A stretch of DNA of 64,000 nucleotides, taken from NCBI RefSeq assembly GCF_026410305.1, contig NZ_JAPMLQ010000011.1:31326-95325 (forward strand), written 5' to 3'. The notes below the pieces were generated by a model that saw only the letters and a list, made by a program, of their open reading frames with translations, was not told the origin of the DNA and searched no databases. This document shows, piece after piece, positions 7,258 to 15,668 of this stretch. Each line of letters starts with the position of its first letter. Positions within the stretch are counted from its first letter, which is position 1. The translations under genes and the position numbers were made by a program. The stretch is from Sulfitobacter sp. F26204 (GTDB taxonomy: Bacteria > Pseudomonadota > Alphaproteobacteria > Rhodobacterales > Rhodobacteraceae).

Positions 7258-8165
7258 TGGCACGCAAACGTAAACTGGAAGGAGCCGCGGTAACACCTGC
7301 TGTTGAGCCGCCTCAGGCGGACGCCCCCGCGATGGGTGGCATGTGGGGCGGTTCAGCCATGAACATGCTCAAACAACGTCTGTCCGATACCCGCGAGAGC
7401 ATTGCCAAGGGTGTGGTGAACGGTACTTTGGCGCTTGAGTTGAAGACCCGACAGATCCTTGACCATGCAGGTACCGATCGATTGGGAGACTGGAAAAAGG
7501 ACGCCGAGTTTCTGGCTTTGGTTGAGAATATCAAACGACGCGGGCAGGTGCAGCCGATCCGTGTGCGCCCGCTCAAGAAGGACTGGAAACCGCAACTGGA
7601 TTACCCGTTGCAGTCTGCTGATACCTTTGTGATCCAATCGGGGCGCCGTCGATTGGCGGCCTGTGAGGCATTGGGGATCAAGGTCAAGGCCGTGGTCGCT
7701 ACGGAAAGCGGTGATCGTGCGCTTGCCGACCTTGAGGAACGTTTTCACGAAAACACGATGCGCAAGAATCTCAGCGGGTTTGAGGAATTGCTTTCGATCG
7801 GGGTGCTGGCTGACGCTTTGACAGATCTGACCCAGGAAGAGGTCGCAGCACGTCTGGGAGTCGCCCAGGGTGATGTGTCGCTTGGCCGGGCCTGCGCCGA
7901 GATGCATGACCGGATTGTGGCGGAAGTGGACATTGCCACGACCCCCAAACGAGAGTTTCGCAAGATCATTCCGCAGTTGCGGGCAAAGGAAAAGAAACCG
8001 GCATCCAAACCAAAGTCCAAACCAGAAGTGGTTGAGGTGAACCGTGCGGGATTGAAAGTGACAATCAAACCCGCCAGTGGCGGGCTGTCTGTCGCGGTAA
8101 AGACCGGCAAAGAGGTGGATCAGAAGTGGCTCGCGGCCCAGATAGCAGACCTGTTGTCAGAATGA
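7257..8165 (+). CDS. parB: ParB-family centromere-binding partition protein
   Basis: A 302-aa protein. The ATG at 7257 shares its A with the parA TGA and has AAAGGTGG about six bases upstream; a GTG at 7248 in frame is less likely. Residues about 85-180 form the ParB/Srx nucleotide-binding domain, with GQVQPIRVRP and the arginine-rich SGRRRLAACEALG box (the GxRR equivalent that contacts CTP in ParB proteins) and ENTMRKNLSGFEE. A helix-turn-helix follows (LTQEEVAARLGVAQGDVSLG, about 195-215). The C-terminal ~60 residues are Lys-rich and then form a predicted dimerisation segment. It should bind parS, probably the two 16-bp palindromes nearby, and stimulate the ParA ATPase. Confidence 0.9.
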   Translation: MARKRKLEGAAVTPAVEPPQADAPAMGGMWGGSAMNMLKQRLSDTRESIAKGVVNGTLALELKTRQILDHAGTDRLGDWKKDAEFLALVENIKRRGQVQPIRVRPLKKDWKPQLDYPLQSADTFVIQSGRRRLAACEALGIKVKAVVATESGDRALADLEERFHENTMRKNLSGFEELLSIGVLADALTDLTQEEVAARLGVAQGDVSLGRACAEMHDRIVAEVDIATTPKREFRKIIPQLRAKEKKPASKPKSKPEVVEVNRAGLKVTIKPASGGLSVAVKTGKEVDQKWLAAQIADLLSE

Positions 8166-8184
8166 TCGCGTGTTCAAACAGGCT

Positions 8185-10338
8185 CTAATTGTCGTAATAG
8201 GCACTATATGCCGCATAGCTGTCGCCATAGCCATACCGCTTCATCTGGCGTGCATTGATCTGACTAAGTACCAGTCCGGAGACCTTGATGTTGACATCTT
8301 CTAGTGATTTCAGCCCTTCACGGACCTGACGGTGTGAGGTGCTGTCCCATTTGACGGTATAAATGATGGCATCGACAACCTGTCCAATGATCCGCGCATC
8401 CGGCACGGCGAGTACCGGTGGTGTGTCAACGATGATGTAATCATATTGCAAGCGTGCTTCGTCAAGTAGATTGGCAAAACGCCGGGATGAGAAAATATCA
8501 GCGGCATTGGTTGTGGCCTTTTCACCGACAAGAATATCCGCCCCGAGTTCAGGGATTTCGATCGTTGCATCGGCCAGGGAAAGATCTCCCGACAGGACAG
8601 AGAGAAGGCCGGGTTGATCCGTTACATCAAAATACTGACCGAACACGCGCCGCCGGATATCGCCTTCGATCAGCAGGACACGTTTGCCCAGGCCGGTAAG
8701 GTTCTGTGTCAGAGCAAGCGATTGTGTTGTCTTGCCTTCCTGAGGAATGGAAGAAGTGGACATGATGATTTGCGGCGGGTGATCAAGATTGGATAATAGG
8801 ATCGAAGTGCGCATGTTGCGGATTGCTTCTGCCGCTGCAGAGGTTGGTTTGTCCGTGAGATATTTCAGCACGTTCTTGCGACGGCGTGCCGGAATGGCAG
8901 GGATCTGGCCGATAACCGTATACCCGGTATGGTTTTCAAGTTCAGCAACATCCCGGAAGGTTGTCTGCGCAAGCTCTTTGCCAAGGACGAGGCCGGCACC
9001 TAGCATTGCGCCCAAAACGAGGGACAGTGCGAGGATCCTTGATTTGCGCGGGGCCGAAGGGCTATGGGGCACAACTGCGCGAGAAAGCATGCGGCTGTCG
9101 GCCTGTTGAATGCCTTGCTGGACGCTGGTTTCCTTCAGGCGGCCCAGGAAGAACTCATAGATCAAGCGGCTTGCCTCAGCTTCGCGCTGAAGTTGCTGCA
9201 ACTGGACAAGATCGGAGGACTGATCGCTGATTTGTTGCTCCTGTCCTTTTACAGTGGCTTCCAACGCTTCGATCTGTTGATCGGCGCGAGAAACGTCAAC
9301 CTGCGCACGCGTAAGAATTTGGTCGAAGCGAGCTTCAAAAGCGGTTGTATCGGGGTTGGCATCGCCACTGTCTTGCATGATTTGCAAGACGCGATTGAGT
9401 GTTGGATCGTTTACAACTCGGGCCATTTCAGCAAGATCATTGGATGCCTTTGCTTGCTCCAGCTCTTGAAGGCGCGTAACAGACACTGCCTTGTTTGTTA
9501 TGGTCTCTTTCAGACGATCTCGAAGCTCTTTGATCTGACGGTTCAGCCCGACCAGGGCTTCGGGGCTGACCAATTGGGCGCTTGCATTAAAGTCTTTAAC
9601 CTTGGCTTCGGCCTCTTCAAGCTGGACCTGTAGCTCTGATACCCGTTGGGTCAGCCATGTTGTGGCCTGTTCAGTGGCGTTGAACTTTGTTTCGAGTTGT
9701 TCAAGGATGTAGAGTTCCGCGAGGGCATTTGCCATTGCGGCGGATTTTTCAGCTTGCTGGGTTGTCACGGTAATTGTGAAAACATAACTTTGTCTTATAT
9801 TTGAGACGCTTATCGAGGAAAACACGGCATCGATTACAGAATCGAGCACCTTGCGATCTGAGGGCGGGCTTTGTGGAAGCTGATCGGTCAGGATTTTTGA
9901 TTTGATAAACGCCACAAGGGATGAGACCGAGACCTTTGGTTTAGGACGTAATCTTCCATTGAACTCAGGGTCTTCGAGTAAATTCAGCCGATAGACCAGT
10001 TTCTCAAGCAACCCTCGAGATCGTATCACTTCGACCTCCGTGTTGATCGTTGCTTGATCGCCGGAAAGCCCAGTGACAACGCTTTCAATGTCGACCGTTT
10101 GATCTTGTCTGCTTTCCAGAGTGACTGTTGATTTTGAGGTGTATACCGGGACCGCCATGACATAGGCGTACCACCCACCGATCAAGACACCGATTAATGC
10201 TGTCAGCATGATCCAGAATTTACCGCGCCAGACCGTACGCGCTAACTGGTTGAGATCAATTTCATCGTTATCAGTTGAGTGTATATTTGGGATCATCGCT
10301 TGATTCGTCGGATTTACAGGGTTCACAAGTTTACTCAT
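8185..10338 (-). CDS. Wzc/ExoP-like polysaccharide co-polymerase and tyrosine autokinase
   Basis: A 717-aa inner-membrane protein. An N-terminal Wzz domain lies between two membrane helices (about residues 41-61 and 433-455), with a long periplasmic coiled-coil region rich in Gln/Glu/Leu between them. The cytoplasmic BY-kinase part follows: Walker A SSIPQEGKTTQSLAL at about 527, GDIRRRV (Walker A'), and VDTPPVLAVPD (Walker B). The C-terminus is a tyrosine cluster (YGYGDSYAAYSAYY) of the kind autophosphorylated in Wzc. Such proteins control chain length and, by cycling phosphorylation, the export of exopolysaccharide through Wza. The gene is divergent from the CapD-like gene, and a Wza-like gene lies nearby. 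No low-molecular-weight tyrosine phosphatase was found; a metallophosphoesterase is encoded downstream of capD instead. Confidence 0.9.
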   Translation of the reverse strand: MSKLVNPVNPTNQAMIPNIHSTDNDEIDLNQLARTVWRGKFWIMLTALIGVLIGGWYAYVMAVPVYTSKSTVTLESRQDQTVDIESVVTGLSGDQATINTEVEVIRSRGLLEKLVYRLNLLEDPEFNGRLRPKPKVSVSSLVAFIKSKILTDQLPQSPPSDRKVLDSVIDAVFSSISVSNIRQSYVFTITVTTQQAEKSAAMANALAELYILEQLETKFNATEQATTWLTQRVSELQVQLEEAEAKVKDFNASAQLVSPEALVGLNRQIKELRDRLKETITNKAVSVTRLQELEQAKASNDLAEMARVVNDPTLNRVLQIMQDSGDANPDTTAFEARFDQILTRAQVDVSRADQQIEALEATVKGQEQQISDQSSDLVQLQQLQREAEASRLIYEFFLGRLKETSVQQGIQQADSRMLSRAVVPHSPSAPRKSRILALSLVLGAMLGAGLVLGKELAQTTFRDVAELENHTGYTVIGQIPAIPARRRKNVLKYLTDKPTSAAAEAIRNMRTSILLSNLDHPPQIIMSTSSIPQEGKTTQSLALTQNLTGLGKRVLLIEGDIRRRVFGQYFDVTDQPGLLSVLSGDLSLADATIEIPELGADILVGEKATTNAADIFSSRRFANLLDEARLQYDYIIVDTPPVLAVPDARIIGQVVDAIIYTVKWDSTSHRQVREGLKSLEDVNIKVSGLVLSQINARQMKRYGYGDSYAAYSAYYDN

Positions 10339-10389
10339 TAGCTAAAACTGTCGGCGCCTGCTTCCCACAGGTTGCAAATAAAGGCAATG

Positions 10390-10490
10390 TTGCAATAATA
10401 ACTGCCATATTGTTTCCCTGCCTTCGACAGTCTGGCGGAAAGTTGCCAAAGCGAACTGCGCAACCCTTGCAATAAATGCATGTTATTGCA
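10390..10490. promoter_or_regulatory. Divergent promoter region with repeated TTGCAATAA motifs
   Basis: Within the 206-base gap between the divergent autokinase and CapD-like genes, TTGCAATAA occurs at 10390-10398 and again at 10467-10475. The second copy is the left arm of a perfect 8-bp inverted repeat, TGCAATAA (10468-10475)/TTATTGCA (10483-10490), with a palindromic loop ATGCATG. This looks like a regulator-binding site that could control both directions. Confidence 0.45.
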
Positions 10491-10544
10491 TGCAAGTCGT
10501 AGTTGCTGATAGTGAAGTGAAAAATTGACAGGAATTCAGTCGCA

Positions 10545-12425
10545 ATGATTTTGTTAGAGCCAGAACGGTTGTCTCGGCGCGAAAAACGGATCGTTTTCTT
10601 GTTGATGGACTGTCTGTTGGTTCCGATCAGCCTCTATGCTGGTTTCGCATTGCGCTATGGCTCTGCAAGACCGTGGGAGTTCCTGTCGTCCAGCCTGTTG
10701 CTTTTCCCGTTGATGACGGGGATCGGTGTTGTCGCGGCTTATGTGCTCAAATTGGACCGGATCAAGTTGCATGCCTTTGAAACAAACGCTGTTTCGCGCA
10801 TCGGTGTGGCATCTGTGGTGCTTTCAGTCAGTGCAATTATTTTCAGCTATTTGCTTGGGTTGGATGGGCCGCGTTCTGTCCCGCTGATTTTTGGGATCAT
10901 TTTCTTTTGTCTGGCGGTTGTAACGCGGCTTGCGGCTTTGTCGGTGCTCAGGTGGGCGGCTCACCGCGATGTTAATCAAAAACGCGTGGCCATCTATGGG
11001 GCAGGGGCGGCTGGCATACAACTTGCTTCTGCCTTGCGTCAGGCCCAGGAAGCGCGCCCGATGTTCTTTGTCGATGACAACCCCAGCTTGAACGGACTGA
11101 TGATTTCAGGCTTGCAGGTCTATAGCCCCAGCGTTCTGGAAGCGCAGCTGAGCAGGCAGGATATTTCGCAGATCCTGTTGGCGGTGCCATCCCTGAGCAA
11201 GAGTCGCCGGACCGAGATAATCGAGAAACTCAAAACCTATGATGCCGAAGTCAAGGTGTTGCCGTCCTATATTGAATTGATGACCGGTAATGCATTTGCC
11301 GACAGTCTGCGTCCGGTCTCGCCGGACCAATTGCTGGGACGAGAGAACGTCGCGCTTGATACACCCGAGATTGCAAAGGCTTATGCGGGCAGGGTGGTAA
11401 TGGTTACCGGGGCAGGGGGGTCCATCGGATCAGAGCTTTGTCGCCAATTGCTCAGTTGTAACCCCACCCGGATTATCCTTTTTGAACAAAGCGAATACCA
11501 GCTTTATACCATTGATCAGGAACTCAAGACCCTTGCGAACACGGCCGGTATCGAGGTGACTGCGCGTTTGGGTTCGGTCACCAACAAGGCACGCGTGTCG
11601 GGGGTGATCGCACGTGAAGGCGTCGAAATCATTTTGCACGCGGCGGCGTACAAACATGTACCTTTGGTCGAGGAAAACGAACTTGAAGGTGCTCGCAACA
11701 ATGTGATGGGTACGCAAATCGTTGCCACGGCTGCTGCCGAAGCGAAGGTTGAACGTTTCATTCTTGTTTCGACTGACAAGGCTGTGCGCCCTACAAACAT
11801 CATGGGTGCCACCAAACGCATGGCCGAACTGGTTATTCAGGACCTGCAGACGCGCAGCACCGCGACCAAGTTCTCGATGGTGCGTTTCGGCAATGTGTTG
11901 GGGTCTTCGGGGTCTGTGATTCCGTTGTTTCAGTCGCAGATTGCGAAGGGCGGGCCGATCACGGTGACCCACAAGGATGTCACGCGCTTTTTCATGACCA
12001 TTCCCGAAGCGGCGCGATTGGTATTGCTGGCGGGTGCATTTGCCAAGGATGGTGATGTCTTCGTTCTTGATATGGGGACACCCAAAAAGATAATTGATAT
12101 TGCTCATCAGATGGTTGCGCTCTCAGGTCGCAAGGTCAAGGACAGCGAAACCGGTGTTGGCGACATTGCAATCGAGATCACAGGCCTCCGGCCCGGCGAA
12201 AAATTGTATGAAGAACTGCTGATTGATGATGACAACTTGTTGCCGACACCTCACCCGAAAATTCTGCGCGCTCAAGAAGGGATGCTCAGTCAGATCGAAG
12301 TGGCTGCGATGCTGCGTGAATTACAGGCCGCAATCGTTGCAAGTGACGCCGACCGGTTGCGCAAGCTGATCATGGCCCGCGTCGAAGGTTTCCATGTTCA
12401 GAGTGAAGAAGTTCCTGCCGAGTAA
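10545..12425 (+). CDS. CapD/WbpM-like membrane nucleotide-sugar 4,6-dehydratase
   Basis: A 626-aa protein. Four to five membrane helices fill residues about 15-145. A first Rossmann-like segment (VAIYGAGAAGIQLA, ~150) is followed by the catalytic short-chain dehydrogenase domain: TGAGGSIGSE at about 287-296 binds NAD(P), STDKAVRPTNIMGATKR at about 408-425 carries the catalytic Met/Lys arrangement seen in place of Tyr-Lys in WbpM-type enzymes, and GLRPGEKLYEELL marks the sugar-binding end. The expected reaction is conversion of UDP-GlcNAc (or UDP-GalNAc) to the 4-keto-6-deoxy sugar that feeds exopolysaccharide or O-antigen synthesis. It is divergent from the Wzc-like gene. The exact sugar substrate cannot be read from the sequence. 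Confidence 0.9.
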   Translation: MILLEPERLSRREKRIVFLLMDCLLVPISLYAGFALRYGSARPWEFLSSSLLLFPLMTGIGVVAAYVLKLDRIKLHAFETNAVSRIGVASVVLSVSAIIFSYLLGLDGPRSVPLIFGIIFFCLAVVTRLAALSVLRWAAHRDVNQKRVAIYGAGAAGIQLASALRQAQEARPMFFVDDNPSLNGLMISGLQVYSPSVLEAQLSRQDISQILLAVPSLSKSRRTEIIEKLKTYDAEVKVLPSYIELMTGNAFADSLRPVSPDQLLGRENVALDTPEIAKAYAGRVVMVTGAGGSIGSELCRQLLSCNPTRIILFEQSEYQLYTIDQELKTLANTAGIEVTARLGSVTNKARVSGVIAREGVEIILHAAAYKHVPLVEENELEGARNNVMGTQIVATAAAEAKVERFILVSTDKAVRPTNIMGATKRMAELVIQDLQTRSTATKFSMVRFGNVLGSSGSVIPLFQSQIAKGGPITVTHKDVTRFFMTIPEAARLVLLAGAFAKDGDVFVLDMGTPKKIIDIAHQMVALSGRKVKDSETGVGDIAIEITGLRPGEKLYEELLIDDDNLLPTPHPKILRAQEGMLSQIEVAAMLRELQAAIVASDADRLRKLIMARVEGFHVQSEEVPAE

Positions 12426-12449
12426 CGACCGGGGATGGGGCGGTGATTT

Positions 12450-12468
12450 TCTCTGGTCGCACCAGAGA
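12450..12468. terminator. Hairpin downstream of capD-like gene
   Basis: TCTCTGGT (12450-12457) and ACCAGAGA (12461-12468) form a perfect 8-bp stem with a 3-base loop, 25 bases after the stop. There is no T-tract, so it may be a processing or stabilising hairpin rather than a full terminator. Confidence 0.4.
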
Positions 12469-12555
12469 CTGACCTGCCAGAAGTTGTCAGTCGACATTTT
12501 CTGCTGCTGACTATACGTCCTTGCGGTGTAATGATCGATGTAAGGCTGGTAAATC

Positions 12556-13347
12556 TTGTTCAACCAATTGAAGTCACTGCTGTCCAAAAGTTCAACGGGC
12601 AAGGTTGAAAGGGCAGTTGATCTGGCACAGATCGCTCCGGACCAAAGGTTGTTGGTTGTGGGCGATGTCCATGGATGCCTGAACCTCTTGCTGGATACGA
12701 TCAAACGGCTGGAAGCCCATATCGAGACTGTCGAAGATTGGGATGATCTACGCTCCAAACTGGTTTTCGTCGGGGATTATGTAGATCGTGGCGAACAATC
12801 AGCGCAAACCCTGAACTGGCTTCACAATCTTCAAAAGAGCCTGCCCTATGATGTTGAATGTCTGATGGGTAATCATGAACGGATGATGTTGGATTTTCTG
12901 GATGATCCTGCGGGCCGGGGCGCGAGATGGTTGCGAAATGGCGGTTTGCAGACATTGGCCAGTTACAAGATCGGTGGTGTGCGTGAACGTTCCAACGTAG
13001 AGGAGTTGACCGAGGCAAGCATGAAACTGGAAGCGGCGATGCCCGAAGGGCAGTTGGAATGGCTGCGTCAATTGCCCAAGAAATTCAAAAGCGGCAATGT
13101 TTGTGTTGCCCATGCGGCAATGGACCCGCATCTGTCCCCCGAAGATCAATCCACCCAAACTCTGATGTGGGGCCACAATGAATTTATGACGACACCGCGT
13201 GATGACGATCTTTGGGTTGTTCATGGTCATACGATCGTCAAGGAACCACGGATCAGCAAATCGCGGATTTCAATTGATACCGGCGCTTATCATTCGGGTA
13301 AATTGACGCTGGCATTGATAGAACCGGGGGTTTGCACATTTTTCTGA
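12556..13347 (+). CDS. Metallophosphoesterase, PPP serine/threonine phosphatase type
   Basis: A 263-aa protein with the complete calcineurin-like metal-site set: GDVHGC (about 36-41), GDYVDRG (73-79), GNHE (104-107), the histidine in VAHAAMD (about 182) and VVHGHT (221-226). This is the bacterial PrpA/lambda-phosphatase type of PPP family, which removes phosphate from Ser/Thr, and sometimes Tyr or small molecules. The TTG start has AAGGCTGG upstream. It lies between the CapD-like and Wza-like genes, so a role in dephosphorylating a component of the polysaccharide apparatus is a reasonable but unproven inference. It could alternatively be a diadenosine tetraphosphatase-like enzyme. Confidence 0.75.
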   Translation: MFNQLKSLLSKSSTGKVERAVDLAQIAPDQRLLVVGDVHGCLNLLLDTIKRLEAHIETVEDWDDLRSKLVFVGDYVDRGEQSAQTLNWLHNLQKSLPYDVECLMGNHERMMLDFLDDPAGRGARWLRNGGLQTLASYKIGGVRERSNVEELTEASMKLEAAMPEGQLEWLRQLPKKFKSGNVCVAHAAMDPHLSPEDQSTQTLMWGHNEFMTTPRDDDLWVVHGHTIVKEPRISKSRISIDTGAYHSGKLTLALIEPGVCTFF

Positions 13348-13500
13348 TTGCAGTTTGTACCGGTGGATTGGTTACAAATTGGAAACAACCTGCGGCAATC
13401 CTGCGACAATCACTTGCTTATCAAAAATTTGAGCAACTGAAACTTGAAATGGGGGGCTTTTTGCGAAACAAGCAGCACAAATATGTTCAAGGGGTCATCC

Positions 13501-14850
13501 ATGCTGAAATTTCCATTCACGGCCGCGCTGGTCCTTTTCCTTGCGAGTTGCGGAACTGTCTATGTGTCGCCCAAGGTAGATGCCCGTGACGGAAAGGTAC
13601 GTGTGTTGCCAGTGAATGCTGAAACTGTGCTGGTCGCAAACCGTGCGAAGTATAATCCCAAACAATTGCCGGCTGTCTTTTTTCAGAACGCAGGCGGGGC
13701 AGGGGCCGCACGCGGGGCGGGTTTGGCACCCACGACAAGCCTGAATGAACAGCGGCGCCCCGCAGCGATGACATTGCGGGTGCCACCAAATGCCAATCCA
13801 GGTCCATATCGTATAGGTGTGGGTGATGTTCTGTTGCTGGCGACAAAATCCGGCGGCACTACCGTCGAAGAACTGAGCGGCTTGCTGGCGGCGCAGAATT
13901 CACGCCAAGGATACACTGTTCAGGATGATGGTGCGATTGCGGTTCCCGGAGTGGGCCGCGTTCAATTGAACGGGCTGACATTGGAAGAAGCCGAAGCGCA
14001 ATTGTTCCAGAGCCTCGTCCAGGCGCAGATCGACCCGACCTTCAGCCTTGAGATTGCTGAATTCAATTCCAAGCGCGTATCGCTGGGTGGTGCCGTTGCA
14101 AACCCGACGGTAGCACCGATCCGACTCACACCATTGTATCTGGATGAGGCGTTGGCCGCCGCAGGCGGTGTTGCCTCAAGCGATCTGGATTTTGCATCGA
14201 TCCGAATCTATCGCGATGGCACGTTGTACCAGATCCCGTTGGAGGAATATCTGCGCCGTGGCGATCTTCAAAAGGTGCGGCTGGTTGATGGCGACAGTGT
14301 TTTTGTCGATACTGAGTTTGAGTTGGACAAAGCCCAGGCCTATTTCCAGGAGCAGATCACACTGGCACAATTCCGCCAGCAGGGTCGGGTTCAGGCATTG
14401 GCCGAACTGAACGCAGAGGTGAACCTGCGTCGCGCCTCCTTGACCGAAGCGCGGACAAACTTCCGCGACCGTGTTGAATTTGACGCTGTGGACCGCGATT
14501 TTGTCTATCTGACCGGTGAAGTCAGCAAACCAGGCCGGTTTACCATGCCATTCGGGCGACAGGCAACTTTGGCGGATGCGCTTTATTCCGAGGGTGGCTT
14601 TTCTAGCGAGACAGGCAACCCGAGCCAGATTTACGTCTTGCGTGGATCATCGAACCCTGCGGACCTTGGGGCTGTGACTGCCTGGCATCTGGATACCAAA
14701 AACGCAGCCAATCTTTCGTTGGCGACACGTTTCAAGATGCAGCCGAACGACATCGTGTTTATCGCAGAACAGCCGATCACCCGCTGGAATCGCGCATTAA
14801 AACAGATCTTCCCATCGATCATCAGCACAGCCAATGCTGCGACAAACTGA
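13501..14850 (+). CDS. Wza-like outer-membrane polysaccharide export lipoprotein
   Basis: A 449-aa protein. The ATG at 13501 is chosen because it has AAGGGGT six bases upstream and opens a lipoprotein signal peptide with lipobox LASC (lipidated Cys about residue 17); the frame extends upstream to 13444 without a ribosome-binding site. A polysaccharide-export (Poly_export) domain begins at about residue 100 (YRIGVGDVLLLATKSGG) and is followed by SLBB-type repeats (GAVANPTVAPIRLTPLYLDEALAAAGG form and a second near residue 340). A helical insert of ~60 residues with many Gln/Ala lies between the SLBB units. It should form the outer-membrane channel for the exopolysaccharide handled by the Wzc-like kinase. 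Confidence 0.88.
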   Translation: MLKFPFTAALVLFLASCGTVYVSPKVDARDGKVRVLPVNAETVLVANRAKYNPKQLPAVFFQNAGGAGAARGAGLAPTTSLNEQRRPAAMTLRVPPNANPGPYRIGVGDVLLLATKSGGTTVEELSGLLAAQNSRQGYTVQDDGAIAVPGVGRVQLNGLTLEEAEAQLFQSLVQAQIDPTFSLEIAEFNSKRVSLGGAVANPTVAPIRLTPLYLDEALAAAGGVASSDLDFASIRIYRDGTLYQIPLEEYLRRGDLQKVRLVDGDSVFVDTEFELDKAQAYFQEQITLAQFRQQGRVQALAELNAEVNLRRASLTEARTNFRDRVEFDAVDRDFVYLTGEVSKPGRFTMPFGRQATLADALYSEGGFSSETGNPSQIYVLRGSSNPADLGAVTAWHLDTKNAANLSLATRFKMQPNDIVFIAEQPITRWNRALKQIFPSIISTANAATN

Positions 14851-14866
14851 TCCTGGCGCGCCAGGA
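14851..14866. repeat. 16-bp perfect palindrome immediately after the wza-like stop
   Basis: TCCTGGCGCGCCAGGA is self-complementary and begins one base after the stop codon. It may fold into a hairpin protecting the mRNA end. No T-tract follows. Confidence 0.5.
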
Positions 14867-14892
14867 TAAAACAAAACGACGCTTGCGGGGGG

Positions 14893-14965
14893 GACCCTGC
14901 CTGCGTTTGGTGTTTGAGTAGGGTGGTTCGCATCCCGGCGCATGAAAGGATGCACAGGCAGGGTC
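14893..14965. repeat. Long inverted repeat with nested stem between convergent genes
   Basis: GACCCTGCCTG (14893-14903) and CAGGCAGGGTC (14955-14965) are perfect 11-bp inverted arms. Inside, GCATCC (14930-14935) pairs with GGATGC (14948-14953), directly adjoining the outer right arm. The element lies in the 164-base gap between the convergent wza-like and yjbF genes. It could be a structured RNA or a bidirectional transcription barrier. Confidence 0.5.
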
Positions 14966-15014
14966 AGCCCACTGCCGGTGCAGGGCGCTAACACAGTTAA
15001 AACCAGGTCAGGTG

Positions 15015-15668
15015 TTAGAAGTTATAGACCGTTTGAATTGCCAATTGGCCGACGAATTCACCGCTCCATTGACGTGACTGCACAATGCGGCCGCGGCTGG
15101 TGTCTACCCAATATATATTCTTGAACGATTGATCGAGGCTGAAACAGGTCTCGACCATACGGCGGGTCGACGTTGCACCGCTGTCGAGTTGGATTGTCTC
15201 TGATCCTTCGTTGACGATGGTGCATTTATAGGCTCGGATCACGGCAATGTCGTTTCCGTTCAGGAAGGTATGAATGCGATCAACCTCACCTGAGCGGCCA
15301 GCGAGGATCGCATTGGCCGAGGCAGAAACGTCAGAAGCCAACATGCCAGCACCCAAACCGCGTGTGCCATGTAAAACACCACGATCAAAAATCAGCGCGA
15401 CACCATCATTGCCGAGCCAGCTTTCGATCGTGCCCTGGGTGGATTCGCGCAGGAAACCACCGCGCAGACCGCTCTGGACGATCTGAACGTCCAGGGCGGG
15501 GCCGCGCTTGGCGGCCAGGAGTGGTGCAAAGCGCGGAAACTGCCCCGCGGCGTGTGCTAAATTCGGTTCCTCAAGCATCAGACCGATGGCGCGGTCCTGA
15601 AAACTTTGATTTCCGCAGGCTGCAAGCGAAAAAGCGGCGCCCGCCAATATGCCAAATTTCCACTTCAT
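15015..15668 (-). CDS. yjbF: YjbF/GfcB-like lipoprotein of exopolysaccharide production
   Basis: A 217-aa protein from the ATG at 15668, which overlaps the yjbH stop (ATGA); an in-frame ATG six codons earlier lies inside yjbH. The N-terminus is a lipoprotein signal with lipobox LAAC. The rest fits the YjbF (GfcB) family associated with group 4 capsule and with the E. coli yjbEFGH exopolysaccharide operon: a secreted beta-rich protein with GTRGLGAGMLASD and a C-terminal SRQWSGEFVGQLAIQTVYNF-type ending. Exact biochemical role is unknown in the family. It is translationally coupled to yjbH upstream. Confidence 0.8.
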   Translation of the reverse strand: MKWKFGILAGAAFSLAACGNQSFQDRAIGLMLEEPNLAHAAGQFPRFAPLLAAKRGPALDVQIVQSGLRGGFLRESTQGTIESWLGNDGVALIFDRGVLHGTRGLGAGMLASDVSASANAILAGRSGEVDRIHTFLNGNDIAVIRAYKCTIVNEGSETIQLDSGATSTRRMVETCFSLDQSFKNIYWVDTSRGRIVQSRQWSGEFVGQLAIQTVYNF

